Source: Membranipora membranacea (Eukaryota > Bryozoa > Gymnolaemata > Cheilostomatida > Membraniporidae). Taken from it: a stretch of 64,000 nucleotides of DNA. The stretch covers positions 21,426,283 through 21,490,282 of the forward strand of contig OU612066.1 of assembly GCA_914767715.1 (NCBI GenBank), read 5' to 3'. Both the position numbers and the translations under genes were made by a program. The number at the start of each line of letters is the position of its first letter. The stretch's first letter is position 1. Shown piece by piece: positions 1-11,660 of this stretch. The notes under the pieces are model-generated. The model had not been told where the DNA came from, searched no databases, and saw only the letters and a list, made by a program, of their open reading frames with translations.

Positions 1-2466
1 GAGGAAGGAGTCAGACTTATTGATGATACAGAAGAGAAACAGGTATTGTGATCATGCAGAAAAATGTAATACCTTAAACTGATGGGGCGAATTTTCCTTA
101 CCAAGCTTTTCTACCTAATTATTCAGGAGGTTCAAAAGTTTGAACACCACAGCAAAACATTTATAATCTGGATGAGCGTGAAAAATGATTTTATCTGCCT
201 CATTTGTATTTTTTCAGGACTGAATAACACTGTAGAACCATTCCGTGGTCAAATTGTGCTGTTAGCAGCCTTTGCATGTCTACTTTATCTCTTTATTTTA
301 TAGATAAAAGCTATCAGAGAGAAATATGGAAAATTGAAGGAGGAGTATACCACAAACAGAGGCAGCACTAAAGATAAGCTAACAAAATACATAGAGAAGG
401 ATGCTGGTCTAAAACTCACTGAGTTTCATGAGCAGATTAAAACTTTTCGGTCTGATCTATCTAAACAACACTGTGCAAGTTGTCTAATTATGAATAAAAC
501 CAAACACTATGAGCCAGGTGACTTTTCTCCCCTGCTTACACTTCAATTAATCATGTCATTTCACAGGATTAGCTTTAGGTTATTAAGTTGCAAAACTTCT
601 GCAATGATATTTGAATTCACAGTGTACTTTTATATACCTTTCACTGCTTTTGTCATATTTATAGTAGCAAGAACTATTGAATATATAAAGTTGTCCTCTC
701 ATTGACATTGAGGGAGCAACTTCAAAATAGTTTTTTTATCGTTTATTTGGCCGGAGGCTTGTGAAGACAGGCTACCCAACTCAAGCTTCGTCAGTTGTTG
801 CAATATCAGTTTAACATGAAATTAATGTGTTGTAGTAGTAGATCACCATATCAGTCAGTAAAAGCTTTCTGAAACCAAAACTCCACCCATTTGTAAAGTT
901 TATTGTGAAATTTCCAAAAGAAAAACCTCTGGGTACCAGTCTTCAACGAAAACATTTCTTAATTTCCTAATTTTCTTAATTATAGTAGCTATAAATTAAC
1001 ATACACATCGAATTGCCTTCTTATTTTACAGGTTGATTTGCTGCGAACAAAGAAGATATTAGAGACTAAACTGGATGATATGGCTGTTGACGAATTCAAA
1101 GGTCTAGTGGTGGAAAATCAACTGAATATCCAGACCAATGGTATATATGTTTTTCCTGCTGCTTCAATCGTCATCTCGCCACCCTCCACGTTATAATGCT
1201 ATGAAAATTTGTGTGCAACCCTGCAAAGTGATTAATTGATGCAATAAGTTTGAAGTGGAAATGTTGGGCTCTGCATGAGGCATTAATCCAAGTGAACGAT
1301 TTGTTTTAAGTGTCTTGTTCATTTTTAAACTGCGTAAAAGGAAAAAAATAATTTGTTATATTTCAGAATCTGACACCACAGAGATAAACGCTGCTCTGGT
1401 TCCGACAGACGACTTTTCGATCGGTGATGACCTCATGAGAAATCGAAAACCTCCGACCTCAATGAGGCTTATGAAGCAGCTTGCAGCAAATAACCGTTGC
1501 TTCACATCATGTAGTTATAAAGGTGTAACCTATGTAGGTCTAAGCAGAGGCTCAATCAACAGAATAGATGAAGCTGGTAACAAGACAACAGACTTCATCA
1601 AACTTCCCACTCACATCATCACCATAAGAGCACATCAGGATCGACTCTACATTCTCATGTATGGACAGCCTTACAAGATCTATGTGTATGATCTTAATGG
1701 ACAACAGATCACCTCCTGGGATCACTCAGACAGCAATGATGATAATGATGATAATGTCAGTAACAAACTGTGCATTGTGAACAATCAGATTTTTGCTGCT
1801 GATGCCACCAATAAGAGAATCACTAACTATAATCTCAACGGGAAAGTGATGAGACAGATTCCATGTCCTACAATCCCGACCAAAACCTTCATATCCATGT
1901 GTTCAGCAGGAGAAGACTCTGCCATCATCACCACACGCTCACCTGCTCAGGTATTCAAGTTCAATATGAGCACAGAGACTGTACTCTGGACGAAAAACCT
2001 CACAGCAGAACCACTCTCTGTAGCCTGCAGTAATGATGTAGTACTGGTCAGTGGAGATGGATACTCAGGCAGTAAGAGAGGTGTATGGATAGAAGTTCTA
2101 AATGCAGCGACTGGTAAGAACTGTACTCGTTAAATCATATTATATACATGTAGGTCTTTCGTATAACAATAGTGTACTACAAAGTCCTGGTTAAATTAGT
2201 TTAGGGATTAGGGGATCAGTATCCTCATCGAAGCAACCAAACCACCAGTTAAATGTACTGAATTTGTTACCCTGTTCTGTGCGGTCTAATGTATGCGTAT
2301 ACTTTCTTATCCTCTATTGCAAATTTCAGGTGAACACATAACAGAATTTAATGATCAAGAAGGAGTACAGACTGAGGTGTTGGATTTATGGACAGAGAAT
2401 AACAGGCTGCTGGTGTTCAGTTATTTTCAGAGCTCTGTGCTGTGTTATGAACTTCTCTATGATTAA
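1..2466 (+). CDS. TRIM-like protein with beta-propeller C-terminus, gene 1 (5' partial)
   Basis: Exons by splice sites and comparison with the two paralogues: 1-42 (tail of the first coiled-coil exon), 304-474, 1032-1140, 1367-2113 and 2330-2466. Phases agree throughout and no stop interrupts them. The RING and B-box exons lie left of the window. Exons at 304 and 1032 encode charged coiled coil. The 747-nt exon plus the last exon encode a repetitive beta-rich segment (motifs such as YVGL, LYIL, IFAAD, VVLVSG) that I read as an NHL/WD-like propeller. Proteins of this layout are usually E3 ubiquitin ligases; activity here is inferred. The intron after 474 begins GC rather than GT, whereas both paralogues have GT. 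High confidence in the exons, moderate in the propeller call. Confidence 0.85.
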
Positions 2467-3333
2467 TGTTTAGCTTTCAGTAACTTTATATAGGCAGTGA
2501 ACTTCTATATAAATTATGATTTACAGAAAACTGTTGCCCACTTGATGATTAAATTTCTAATAAACAAAATTTAGTTTTAGATATCATAATGTTGAGGTTA
2601 ACCTAATCATCATAAAGCTCACCGCTATCAAGGCAGATAAACTTCATACTTTATAGAGTTCAAACCAAGGTAAATCATCAATTGTCATAAAAAATCATTG
2701 ACAGTTGATGGCGCATTTTACAAAAGTGCTAGCTAACATTTCCCGCCTATTTATTACATTCCCTTTACAGATATTTCCATCTCTCTCAATTTGAAGCCGT
2801 CCGTTCCTGCAAAAATATGTTTTATGTATTTAAATTTATGTAATTTATATAAAAACATTTATTATTAATGCCTGTAATCAACAGGACCCAAATTCTGACC
2901 TTAGCGGTTAGTCTCAGCAGGGGGAGGGGAATTCAATTTTTACTGGACTGAGCCCCTATTGATAGCTTCTAACCTATTTAATTTCCACCATAAGTAAGCT
3001 GTTTACTCCATGATTTATTTCCATTTCACACAGAAAATACAGATTTAAACTTATTTAATTTCAACTGCATAAGCAAGTAGTTCCGGCGCCACAGTACTGT
3101 CCCCCAAAGTCCACATGTTCTGATAGGATGGTACTGCAATTGTAATTAGCAGTAGGCAAAAGACTGAGATACATCGAAGTCATCAAGCCATTTTGAATCC
3201 AGCTTGAATATACATGTTAAGGCTTTCCAGAGAGTCAACCTAAACGCAAGCGCTACAGTCAGGATGGAGAACATCATTACAGTTAAAATAAGCAGTACTG
3301 TATTTTTAGTAAAACACGCATTATAATAACAAC
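2467..3333 (+). repeat. Duplicated 3' flank of TRIM-like gene 1 (copy 1 of 3)
   Basis: Includes an AATAAA polyadenylation signal at 2559-2564, about 95 bases after the stop. The rest is non-coding and closely matches the sequence behind gene 2 (29943-30758) and gene 3 (60327-61142), so the gene was copied together with its 3' flank. No other gene is supportable here. Confidence 0.75.
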
Positions 3334-3621
3334 ATGGCAACTTTGGGAACAGGACGTTTTCCTGAGCACCATGCTGATAGATACAATAAAATATTTTATG
3401 CATTGACACCTGAACGGTGTCGACAAGAAAGGCAGTGGTTTCAAGACAGATTGACCAGCTTCCTTACTATTGTTCCTCCAAAATGGACAAATCTATGTAT
3501 ACAACCTTTGCTCTATACTGTAAGTATCAATTTGATGGCTGATGATTCTGATATTTCCGAAGTACAAGAAATATGTGAGATCTTGGAGAAACTCGCTCCG
3601 CAGACAGTTTCAATGCTTTGA
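3334..3621 (+). CDS. Conserved 95-codon ORF behind TRIM-like gene 1, unknown function
   Basis: An ORF starting MATLGTG lies about 870 bases after the TRIM-like stop. The same sequence lies at the same place behind genes 2 and 3. Here the frame is open to a TGA after ...QTVSML. A strong donor-like GTAAGTATC inside the ORF (near 3520) means it could also be a first exon ending there. In the second copy codon 4 is a stop, and the third has a frameshift, so coding function is doubtful for those. I recognise no domain. The product would be basic and Trp/Cys-containing, with no signal peptide. It may be a former exon carried along with the duplicated block. Confidence 0.4.
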   Translation: MATLGTGRFPEHHADRYNKIFYALTPERCRQERQWFQDRLTSFLTIVPPKWTNLCIQPLLYTVSINLMADDSDISEVQEICEILEKLAPQTVSML

Positions 3622-4560
3622 ACAGGGTGAATAACTCATGCTCAGGATTCTTAGTGTCATGAGCTAGTTTTAGATTATGAAGTACATGATGTGAATGCTG
3701 ATGTCAGCAGCGTAAGTATAGCAAGACACGCAAGTAGCGAGAATTGATGACGGGCATCAGTTCACTTTTCATAAGTGTAACCTAATAGTGGATTTGAACC
3801 GTATTCTTTGCAAGTATGAAGATGTGTCGGGTAAAAGGACCCTTACACGCAACTACTACCCCTCCGGTTCTAGCTGGGCTTTGTATATATTTGGGATTGT
3901 TCCTTTGGTTGCATTTTGTTCTCGAAGGAAAACTATCGTGGTAATTTTGTGATGCGCGATACAGATATTTTACCCCCTATGTCAGCGGATCTTGTTGCCA
4001 TGCTTCGTCATCAGATACCTCATTCTTAGTCTGAGCTCAAAAACTGTGATTGTCCTTATCTGGAAGTATCGTCATGGGAAGGACTATTCAGTGGTTTATT
4101 TTCCCTTGATGTTATGCCAGTAGGCCTAACCCAGAGCCGGCATCAGTGACAATAGCGCTTTGTGGTGGCTGATAAACCTGATCGATCTGTGTTTGGTCTT
4201 CTCAGGTGACTCAGTGTCTTAATTGAAGATGGCTCAATTACTGGGTCAGAAAATTCCACTGAGAAGTGGTTTAAACTTAAATATCTATTGCTCGCTCAGA
4301 CGGTCCCCGGAGAGTGGTTAATTAAAACTTCCACTGGAAAAATTTGCTAGTTGTGGGCAATTGAGAGTTGTCTCTGCATTGATGTTTTTGAGACAACTCT
4401 AAACAGGATATGTATGATCGGCCATTTTAGAACTTATGCAGGCAACATGCCTTTTTTTGATTCCTCTGCCTAAGCTGCTTTCTTTTAGAATTGTTTAGTT
4501 CTTTAAACAAATATCAGTATGTATTAATTAATAAGTGAGAACATGAAAACAGCTGCAACC
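3622..4560 (+). repeat. Duplicated non-coding block downstream of the MATLG ORF
   Basis: No gene seen. Stretches match 31050-31620 and 61447-62110, so the block belongs to the same duplicated unit as TRIM-like genes 1 to 3. Copy 2 has lost several hundred bases from the middle. Confidence 0.6.
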
Positions 4561-4672
4561 AATTAACTAACCTTCACTGCTGAGCTACGGGTACTCCACT
4601 CTGCTTTGAGTCCTGGAGAGTGGATGCTTGTAAAATTTACCCTGGTATTTTTAATTTTAATTATGGGACTCG

Positions 4673-4737
4673 TAGGACTGTCGCATTTCCTGACTTTGGG
4701 CTTGGTGTGTCCAAAGTCAGGAAATGCAGCAGTCCTA
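4673..4737. repeat. 27-nt inverted repeat (hairpin, 11-nt loop)
   Basis: Arms 4673-4699 and 4711-4737 are complementary at 25 of 27 positions, with the two mismatches adjacent. An RNA from either strand would fold into a stable stem. The next 200 bases hold two more inverted repeats, so this may be the core of a small foldback element. Confidence 0.75.
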
Positions 4738-4811
4738 TGATGGGACTAGAGAATTCTCCCTGCTGGAGAAGATTCACAGATAGAAAAGATAGGCATCTGC
4801 AGTTACAAGAA

Positions 4812-4905
4812 TGTATACTTTGCCAAAACCAATATACATATAATATATTCATATCCATATTAATGTAAGTCCATGGCCATTGGATTGGTTTTGCCAAAGT
4901 ATACA
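4812..4905. repeat. 22-nt inverted repeat with 50-nt spacer
   Basis: Arms 4812-4833 and 4884-4905 are complementary at 21 of 22 positions. A shorter palindrome, GTTGGCTC...GAGCCAAC, follows at 4921-4942. Together with 4673-4737 this makes three nested or adjacent hairpins directly left of the hAT-type element. Confidence 0.7.
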
Positions 4906-4989
4906 TGCTTTTAGCCAATTTGTTGGCTCAAATCAGAGCCAACGCAGTGACATTGGCTGACATGCTTGCAATTCTGTCAGCGTCTAGAT

Positions 4990-5876
4990 CATGGGTGGGC
5001 AACCTTTTCTTGAAAAAGGCCACATTTTACGCCGGCTCAACTCAAAAGGCCGCAACATATCTTTCAGGGATAAAATTGGAACTAAAGTAGCAATTTTCGC
5101 ACTTCCTCTTTTGTAAAAACTAAAACAGATTTATGTCTAAAAACTGCAGTATGTTGCAAAAACTTCTTACTAATCTTCTTGAGTTTTGTGATGTCATTTT
5201 ACCTTATGATTTGATTGTGTACATTTCTGTATCCCCATGTTTCATGTGTATGAAAAAAGCGCAGGGTAAGTGCGGTAGGGGTGCTGTAGCGCCCTCCCAG
5301 GGGTTACAGTGTAAATAAAGTTCATACAGGACTGTTTTGATGGAGAAGGAAGTATTTTCGCGGAGCTAAAATTTTTGAAAAAATTATTTTTCGTGTCCTG
5401 TCAAAGTTTTAACCTTACAGCTCCTGCCCTCTCTCAAAGGAGGGAAATTTTCGCAAATGATTGTGAAATGAAGAATTCAATATGGAACATTTCAGCCATA
5501 ATGCAGGAGCACTTGTCACAATGGGAATTTTTGTCCACAGAGACTGTTTTGCAACAAAAACAAAAATTACTATAATGTTAGAGAAACTTGTAATTTTAAC
5601 ATTCAAAGGTCACTGTTTTGTGTTATTTCGAAAGGACAACAACTTGATAAAGTAGTAAGAGTGGCTGGGAAGCTAACTACATGCATAATACAGAATGGCC
5701 ACTATTTAGAAATATCTTGAGCTTACAGAGCGCTCTGCATACTTGGTTCTCCACATAAAAAAAGGGGAATCAAAATTAATGTATGGAAAGTTTTACAGGC
5801 ATAAGGCCACAATTAGGCCGCAAAAGATTACCCATTAGGCCGCACTGGCAAAAAGGCCGCAGGTTGCCCACAGCTG
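4990..5876. mobile_element. hAT-type non-autonomous element (887 bp) with 8-bp target duplication
   Basis: The ends are CATGGGTGGGCAACC and, inverted, CAGCTGTGGGCAACC. This resembles the common hAT terminal pattern CAGNGGTGGGCAACC. Identical 8-bp direct repeats GTCTAGAT flank it at 4982-4989 and 5877-5884, the target duplication length of hAT elements. Near both ends GGCCGCA and AAGGCCGC motifs recur. No transposase domain is present inside, so it would depend on an enzyme supplied elsewhere. Confidence 0.85.
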
Positions 5877-5884
5877 GTCTAGAT

Positions 5885-7196
5885 TAAAATATAAATACTT
5901 ATGTTATGGAGAGGGGGGAGGGGGAGGTGTTTGATCATGGACATTGGTTGGCAAAGTAAACATGCTTGTTACTTTAGATGCATATGATGAGGTGATCCAT
6001 TTACGAGTTATATAATTTATACCTCGCCTAATTAGTAGTGGCCCAGGGCGGTCTTTAAAAAACAACAATCCATCAACCTGTGAGTGCCCGATTTGATAAT
6101 GAGATTCATTGCAGGTCAGACTCTCTCCCAGAGTGTTCAATGGAATAATGATTTTCACTCTTTTTAATTAAACTTGTCTTGCTTGTGTGGGCCCCTGTCC
6201 CAGATTGGATAACCGAGTTTGTGTGTGTTTCGAGACAAGATTGCCAAATACCCAGCTTATGTGATGGTGTATGCATATCATATCATAGATATTGTCCAGC
6301 TTCCTCACGTTATGATGGGTACAATACAATATGAAACGAACTAGGCCATACATGTAGTTCTTATCCACAATAATAAAGTTTAATACACAAGTACTCTGAA
6401 TTAGTCATTTGTTATGATTCAGAATCCCTCGATTTTTTCAGGAAAAAAACCAAAGCAGAAAGATATATATCTATTCAAATATAACTTGGTAGGACTCTGT
6501 CTGACCTGTAGGGATTTCAAAAACAAAAGCACAGATTACGAGATTCATCATAACGACTTAACTCAAAATTATAGGAACTATCAGGGTAGAAGAAAGGTGT
6601 TTCGGCTCGTCGCGGAATCATTTCTAATCTCTGATTATAAGACAGCTCCAGTGTGGACCATTCACCAAGATACTACAGTTATACTGCTGACTATAGGAGT
6701 ATATGAATATCAGATGTACTTAGTACCTGATAAATCATGAGCTCTATATGACTCGTCTCCCAAAGATATGAAACAAAAATCAGAATATAAATGAAGTATA
6801 AGATCAGTCCGGAATTATTTCTACTCTTTGATTATGTGACTGCTCCTGGATGAATTATTCTTCAAGATTTTTCAGCTGTATCGGAATGAAAAACGATAAC
6901 ACTCTACTCTACTCAGACTTCTATGGCAGTACATCCACACAAATATGGTAATATAGTAAAACACATGCAACAAAATGACTGAAGCGGTAAAATGCAAAAT
7001 AAGGGTATGCATCTAACCAATAGTGCATCGAAATATTGGAAACAAAATTTTAATCAACATAGTCATGAAGGTATAATGGAAAGAAGCAAAGAATATTTCA
7101 TAAGAAAACTACACAAAAACTAGACCGCTAACATAAAATAACCTGTGTGCCAGTAATGAGTGTTGATAATTATTATATATTCTATATAGCGAAACA
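5885..7196. other. Non-coding stretch; from 6228 part of a segmental duplication
   Basis: No supportable gene. From about 6228 onward the sequence matches 33210-34224. An open frame at 6414-6740 is not conserved in that second copy, which has an in-frame stop, so I do not call it. Confidence 0.55.
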
Positions 7197-10165
7197 CTAT
7201 GTGATAATCTTGCGGAAAATATTTCTCATAAAACTCTTGACAATCTTATAACATTTGGTAACTATTTTCTTTATACCACGCCGAGTTCTGCGTGTAGCGG
7301 ATAACTTGGTAGTAGCCTGAGATTGTTTCTCACAGACTTGTGATTTATCACATATAGCTGGTTCAGGTTTCATTACCTCATCGGTTTCGCAAATAATATC
7401 TCTTGAATCTGAAATCAGGTTGACTTTTTGTCAAATTTTGCCCTCCATACGTGCTTGTATGTTCGTTTATCGATTTCACTACCACTGATTCGAAGTTTGA
7501 CAACCCGATCTGGTGATCATTATTTCAGAGTTCCCGGTTAAAGCTTGGCAAAAGGACTGAGGGAAATGATTTTTTTGTTAAGCTTTCATTAATGTGACAA
7601 AAAACAGATCTAACTCACCCCGAGGAACTGCAAGGGAATTATTCTGATGCTCCTGTATTTCACTCTCCGACCCATCTTCAGAATATACAATTTCTGCTCT
7701 GTAAAATTGAAACAGACTAGTTAAATATCACTGTCTTCATTTGTTGTGGGGAGTTATAGCTCATAATACTGGAGTTTCCCCTCTTTTCGGAATTTCATTG
7801 ATTATATTGTTCAATGGCAAAAAGTTCGGCTGTTGGCTTCATAGTCATAATGATGAAAATGAGGATTAATGGTATAACTGTGTTTTGATTATACCGATCC
7901 TTTTGAGTGGCCAGCTCTACAGATCGGAAGTAAATATCAAATAGGGGAACAAAATATATCATAAATTGGATTCTCTCATGATATAAAGCAACCATAACAT
8001 CAGTAGGAGTGTTGTCCATTAAAGTGCATTGTGGCATGCTTTTCAATATCTCTCAGTTTGAAAGTGATTGGCACATTGACATTGACATTGAGAATGTGCG
8101 GAAACTTACACGAAATGGTCATTTGAGATGGTCTGGTAGGAAAGTGTCAAGAGTGATATCTCGTTTTTCCAGTTGTGTCAGTTCATCGGGGAACTCCAGG
8201 AGACTTAGATTCAAAGGTGTTTCCAATTCCACTTCAGGAAAATCGAAGCCTTCATCGTGCAGAGATGACCTGTTCATCAAATCATTCTCGACGCTCTGCC
8301 AAAAGGATGTATCAAATACTCGAGGACTAGAAAATAACACAGAATAACCAAATCATATATAGTGATCAAGAGCAGACAAATCAGTTGTCTTTTTGTTATC
8401 AGTTCCCAATTTGGGACATATTTCCATATGTGTCTTTTTGCTAGTTGAATAGATTTGATTTGGGTTCATATTTGGAGAGATATGCCTATCAGAGACAGCC
8501 AGATTACATCACTGATTGGACACTTAGTCAGCTCACATCATACTATCAATAGGAGTATGATATAAAGAAAAAAATGCAAGCCTTTGCTCGAAAAAAAAAA
8601 CGATTTATTATGGGGATAACTTTACGTCATCTTCTTATTGTCAAAGTAAAGACAATCCTTAAACTCATATTCTTTATTGACAACTGTCATATTCCTATTG
8701 GCTGGAGGATGAAAGCTTTCACAGTTCCAGTCAGTTGCATGCAGCTTGATAGTGCACTGATCTTTCTGAATGTTGGTCTCAGCTGTAGTATGATATATAG
8801 AAAAAAATAACACAAATGAATAAATACGAGTGAATAATAGTAGAACAATTGACATTACATCATGTACCAAGTCCGGATTTGCAATGACAAGACATGATTA
8901 TTTATTTGAAGAGGATCTTCTTCTAACTGATTGAGGTTATCGGTGAGCTGTGTAATCAATAATATGTCTGTAGTACACTCGTCATCACATAAGAAGGGAA
9001 AGTCAGCATCCAAGACGTCATTGAGATCTGAGAATGTAACAACTAATATGCAAAAATCATATTTCGCAATCGATGCCCCATTTTAAGTGGGAACATCTTG
9101 ATAGAAACAAGTGTATATCTAAGTCTTATCTCTTGATCTGTCTATGGTTATCTTTCTATCAGGTCGGGTCTCCTCTATAATTGTGTACTGTAGAGCCATA
9201 TATTTAGCACTGTTCTATTTTGCAATGATTGCGTCAAATTTTGTAATGCAATCATGAAATGCTTAAATGTTGATATGTAGCAAACGTAGCAGTGGATAGA
9301 TAGCTCCCACAATAAAAATTAAGTTCCTTAGATTAGGATCTTTACCATCAGAGCATTCATACATCTGATCTTCATCCCGGACACTTCCCTCCTCAGATTC
9401 GTATCCACCATCTGAATCTGAAAATCAAAAGGTGTTGTGATAAGAATCTAAAAAGAACTAGTCGTCATATATGGATCGCAATGGACCGATGTCTGAGCTT
9501 CTATAGCTGTCAACAGATTGTCTTTAATGGGATTGAGTTCCCCTCCAAGTATTGAGAATGCCATGGTTTGATACTGTTCAATGACAAAAGAAGCAGCTTC
9601 AATGCTTCATATCATCATTATGGAAATAATGTGTTTTTCAAATTAGACCAATTTCAGGTTCTTCCAACTCACACTCGCATTTCTGGCTTTTGCATGAGAA
9701 TGTATCCTCTAAATCACTCACATCCCGCTGCTGGCCCTTGTGATCATCATCGATATCACTCCACAACCTCAGGCTAACTACCTCAATAACTCAATAAATA
9801 AAATCCATTGCAACAGGACAGATTGGAAAACTTTCCTAGGCCTACTACCATTTTAATAACAGCATTAACGAGAATAACAAGTGAACTTACATGGCATTTC
9901 TGTACGTTTCTTCTTGTTGATAATATTTGCTATAAGAACACATGTTCACAGATATATCGATTAGATTTCTATCAAATTTTACAGAGAATCACAGAAACAC
10001 AGCTTGTTTAGTATGTTGCTTGTTTCTGAATGTTGCGCTCAACCTTCAGTCATCATTGTGCTAAATGTTGTGTCATGGCGCAGCTCCTTCAATAGTTGGA
10101 CATTTCCTACTCAAAACATTGGTTTCTGTTTATAAGTTGTCCTCTCACAATGAATATGATAGTTT
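6228..10165. repeat. Segmental duplication, copy A (about 4 kb)
   Basis: Matches 33210-37265 along its whole length with scattered substitutions and small indels. Both copies contain the same minus-strand multi-exon gene. The offset (about 27 kb) equals the distance between TRIM-like genes 1 and 2, so this is probably part of one large tandem duplication. Confidence 0.8.
7197..9912 (-). pseudogene. Decayed copy of an acidic-protein gene (copy A)
   Basis: Exons matched to copy B (34225-37013): about 9893-9912, 9679-9777, 9346-9417, 8854-9027, 8110-8326, 7619-7698 and 7197-7408. Lesions relative to copy B: the start ATG is AAG at 9910-9912; the donor after the second exon reads GC instead of GT; 10 bases are missing near the low end of the 8854-9027 exon, bringing a TAA into frame, and its donor has become GTCAAT; the 8110-8326 exon is 217 nt instead of 216, with an extra base in an A-run, giving an early stop. 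The last exon is still open and Lys/Arg-rich (ATTKLSATRRT shared with copy B). Pseudogene status is well supported if the assembly is correct here. Confidence 0.75.
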
Positions 10166-10845
10166 TGGTTAATCATAAAAATTATTTGAGTAAATTCATA
10201 ACTGTAAATTTATCTGTTTTATTTGGAGTTGATAGTGGTAAAATTTGTGGTAGCATTTCTCTCGCAATTCTTTCCTGAGATAAACAGCCCTACTCGTATT
10301 CTCCTCTGAATTTGTGATAAATGAAAGACTAAAACATGAGGATTTTGAGCAAAAAAAACCTCCTTAGCATTGAACCCATAAATACATGTCTGTGACCTTT
10401 AAGCCTTGTTCCCCCTACCCCCATCCCTTAGTACACAACACAGCATGGAATCTGGCTGTGATTTTTGATTGTAATGTCCATGTAGTGTTGTCTGAAATAT
10501 AGGAACCAAGGTTGAGGAGCTATAGATGGGGATTAACTGCAGTAGATGGAAGATGGAAGAGAGAGATCCGGGATGTGCACGGACCATAAGAAGGACTAAT
10601 GCACTAAAGATAGCAGCTGACAATTGCAGTCAAGGCACCACTGAGCTTGTGAGTGCACGACATTATACACTGTGGATGTCCAGTTTTGAGCTCTAAACAT
10701 TGCATTAAACATCGGCATTAAACAAAAGAAGGATGGCGAGTAAGTTTGTCACGACGCTCTATGCAATACGTTACAATAGACTAAGTGATCCATCATGTTA
10801 TTGGTGCAAGACAAGTACATTTTCATCCTCTGTCTGTTAAACAAG
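10166..10845. other. No gene seen
   Basis: Short open frames only, without conserved partners or recognisable domains. Confidence 0.5.
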
Positions 10846-11660
10846 GTTCTAACCACAAGCTCATGTCTCTAAAAGAGCTCTCAGCTGAGGTGAAGAGATT
10901 ACTGGAGCCTTATTGTTCGAGTAGGTCATGACAAGAAAATCGATAATTATTTCTGAATAGGTCCCCACCCCTTCTCAAAAAAGCTTGTAAAGACTGGCTA
11001 CAGTATCTGTAATTGAGAAATAGTTTAAAGTTGTCTCCTCATTGATATTCAGGAGGCAACTTCGCAATAATATCTTTCATTTATTTTGTGTGTGTAGTCC
11101 CTACATTTTATTTACATTTGCTTTCTTTCTTATCTTACAGCAGGTTGACTTGCTGCAAACCAAGAAAGTGTTGGAGGCTAAATTAGATGATATTGCTGAT
11201 GATTTATTCCAAGCTCTTGTGTTGGAAGACCGAGAACGAATCTAGACCAATGGTATGGGTATTATTTTCCCACAGCACACTTCAATGTAATGTGAGTTTG
11301 TTTGAGAGTTTCAAAGTGATTCAATAATACAGCAATGCTAAAGTTATTTGATAGTAGTGAGAATGTCAGGTCCTGGCTGAGAAGTCACTTGCTGAGAAAC
11401 ACATCCGTTAATGTGTGTAAATATATAATCTCAACAAAGTGAGGCATTTGTCCTGATTGAAGAAATAATTATCATGACATATATATTCATTCTCGAGATG
11501 GGTTGGGGGGCTTATATGTGCTGGATTGGCTGCAACCACTTGAATATGAACAACACACACCATAATCAGCGGTGAGTCATCATAATGTTTCAGATTATGA
11601 TACCGCAGATATTTGCGTTGCGCTAATACCAACAGAAGACTTTGTGATTGGTGATACCAA
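10846..11660 (+). pseudogene. Remnant of a fourth TRIM-like gene
   Basis: Three pieces are recognisable by homology to gene 3. 10846-10911 is the start of the first coiled-coil exon (SNHKLMSLKELSAEVKRLL) and breaks off abruptly. 11144-11252 is the short coiled-coil exon (starts VDLLQTKKVLEAKLDD), preceded by a CAGCAG double acceptor; it has an in-frame TAG at 11243-11245 where the paralogues read Gln. 11594-about 11660 is the start of the propeller exon (TEDFVIGD). The second coiled-coil exon and the rest of the propeller are missing. The frame open to 11889 is not homologous to the family. Confidence 0.8.

Noticed and set aside
3146-3409. Minus-strand ORF opposite the MATLG ORF, also at 60955-61212
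   Set aside because: It lies across the conserved 3' flank and overlaps the plus-strand ORF start; it is lost in the middle copy and has no recognisable domain.
6414-6740. 108-codon plus-strand ORF in the segmental duplication
   Set aside because: The second copy (about 33410-33730) has in-frame stops and indels not in threes, and there is no splice or domain evidence.
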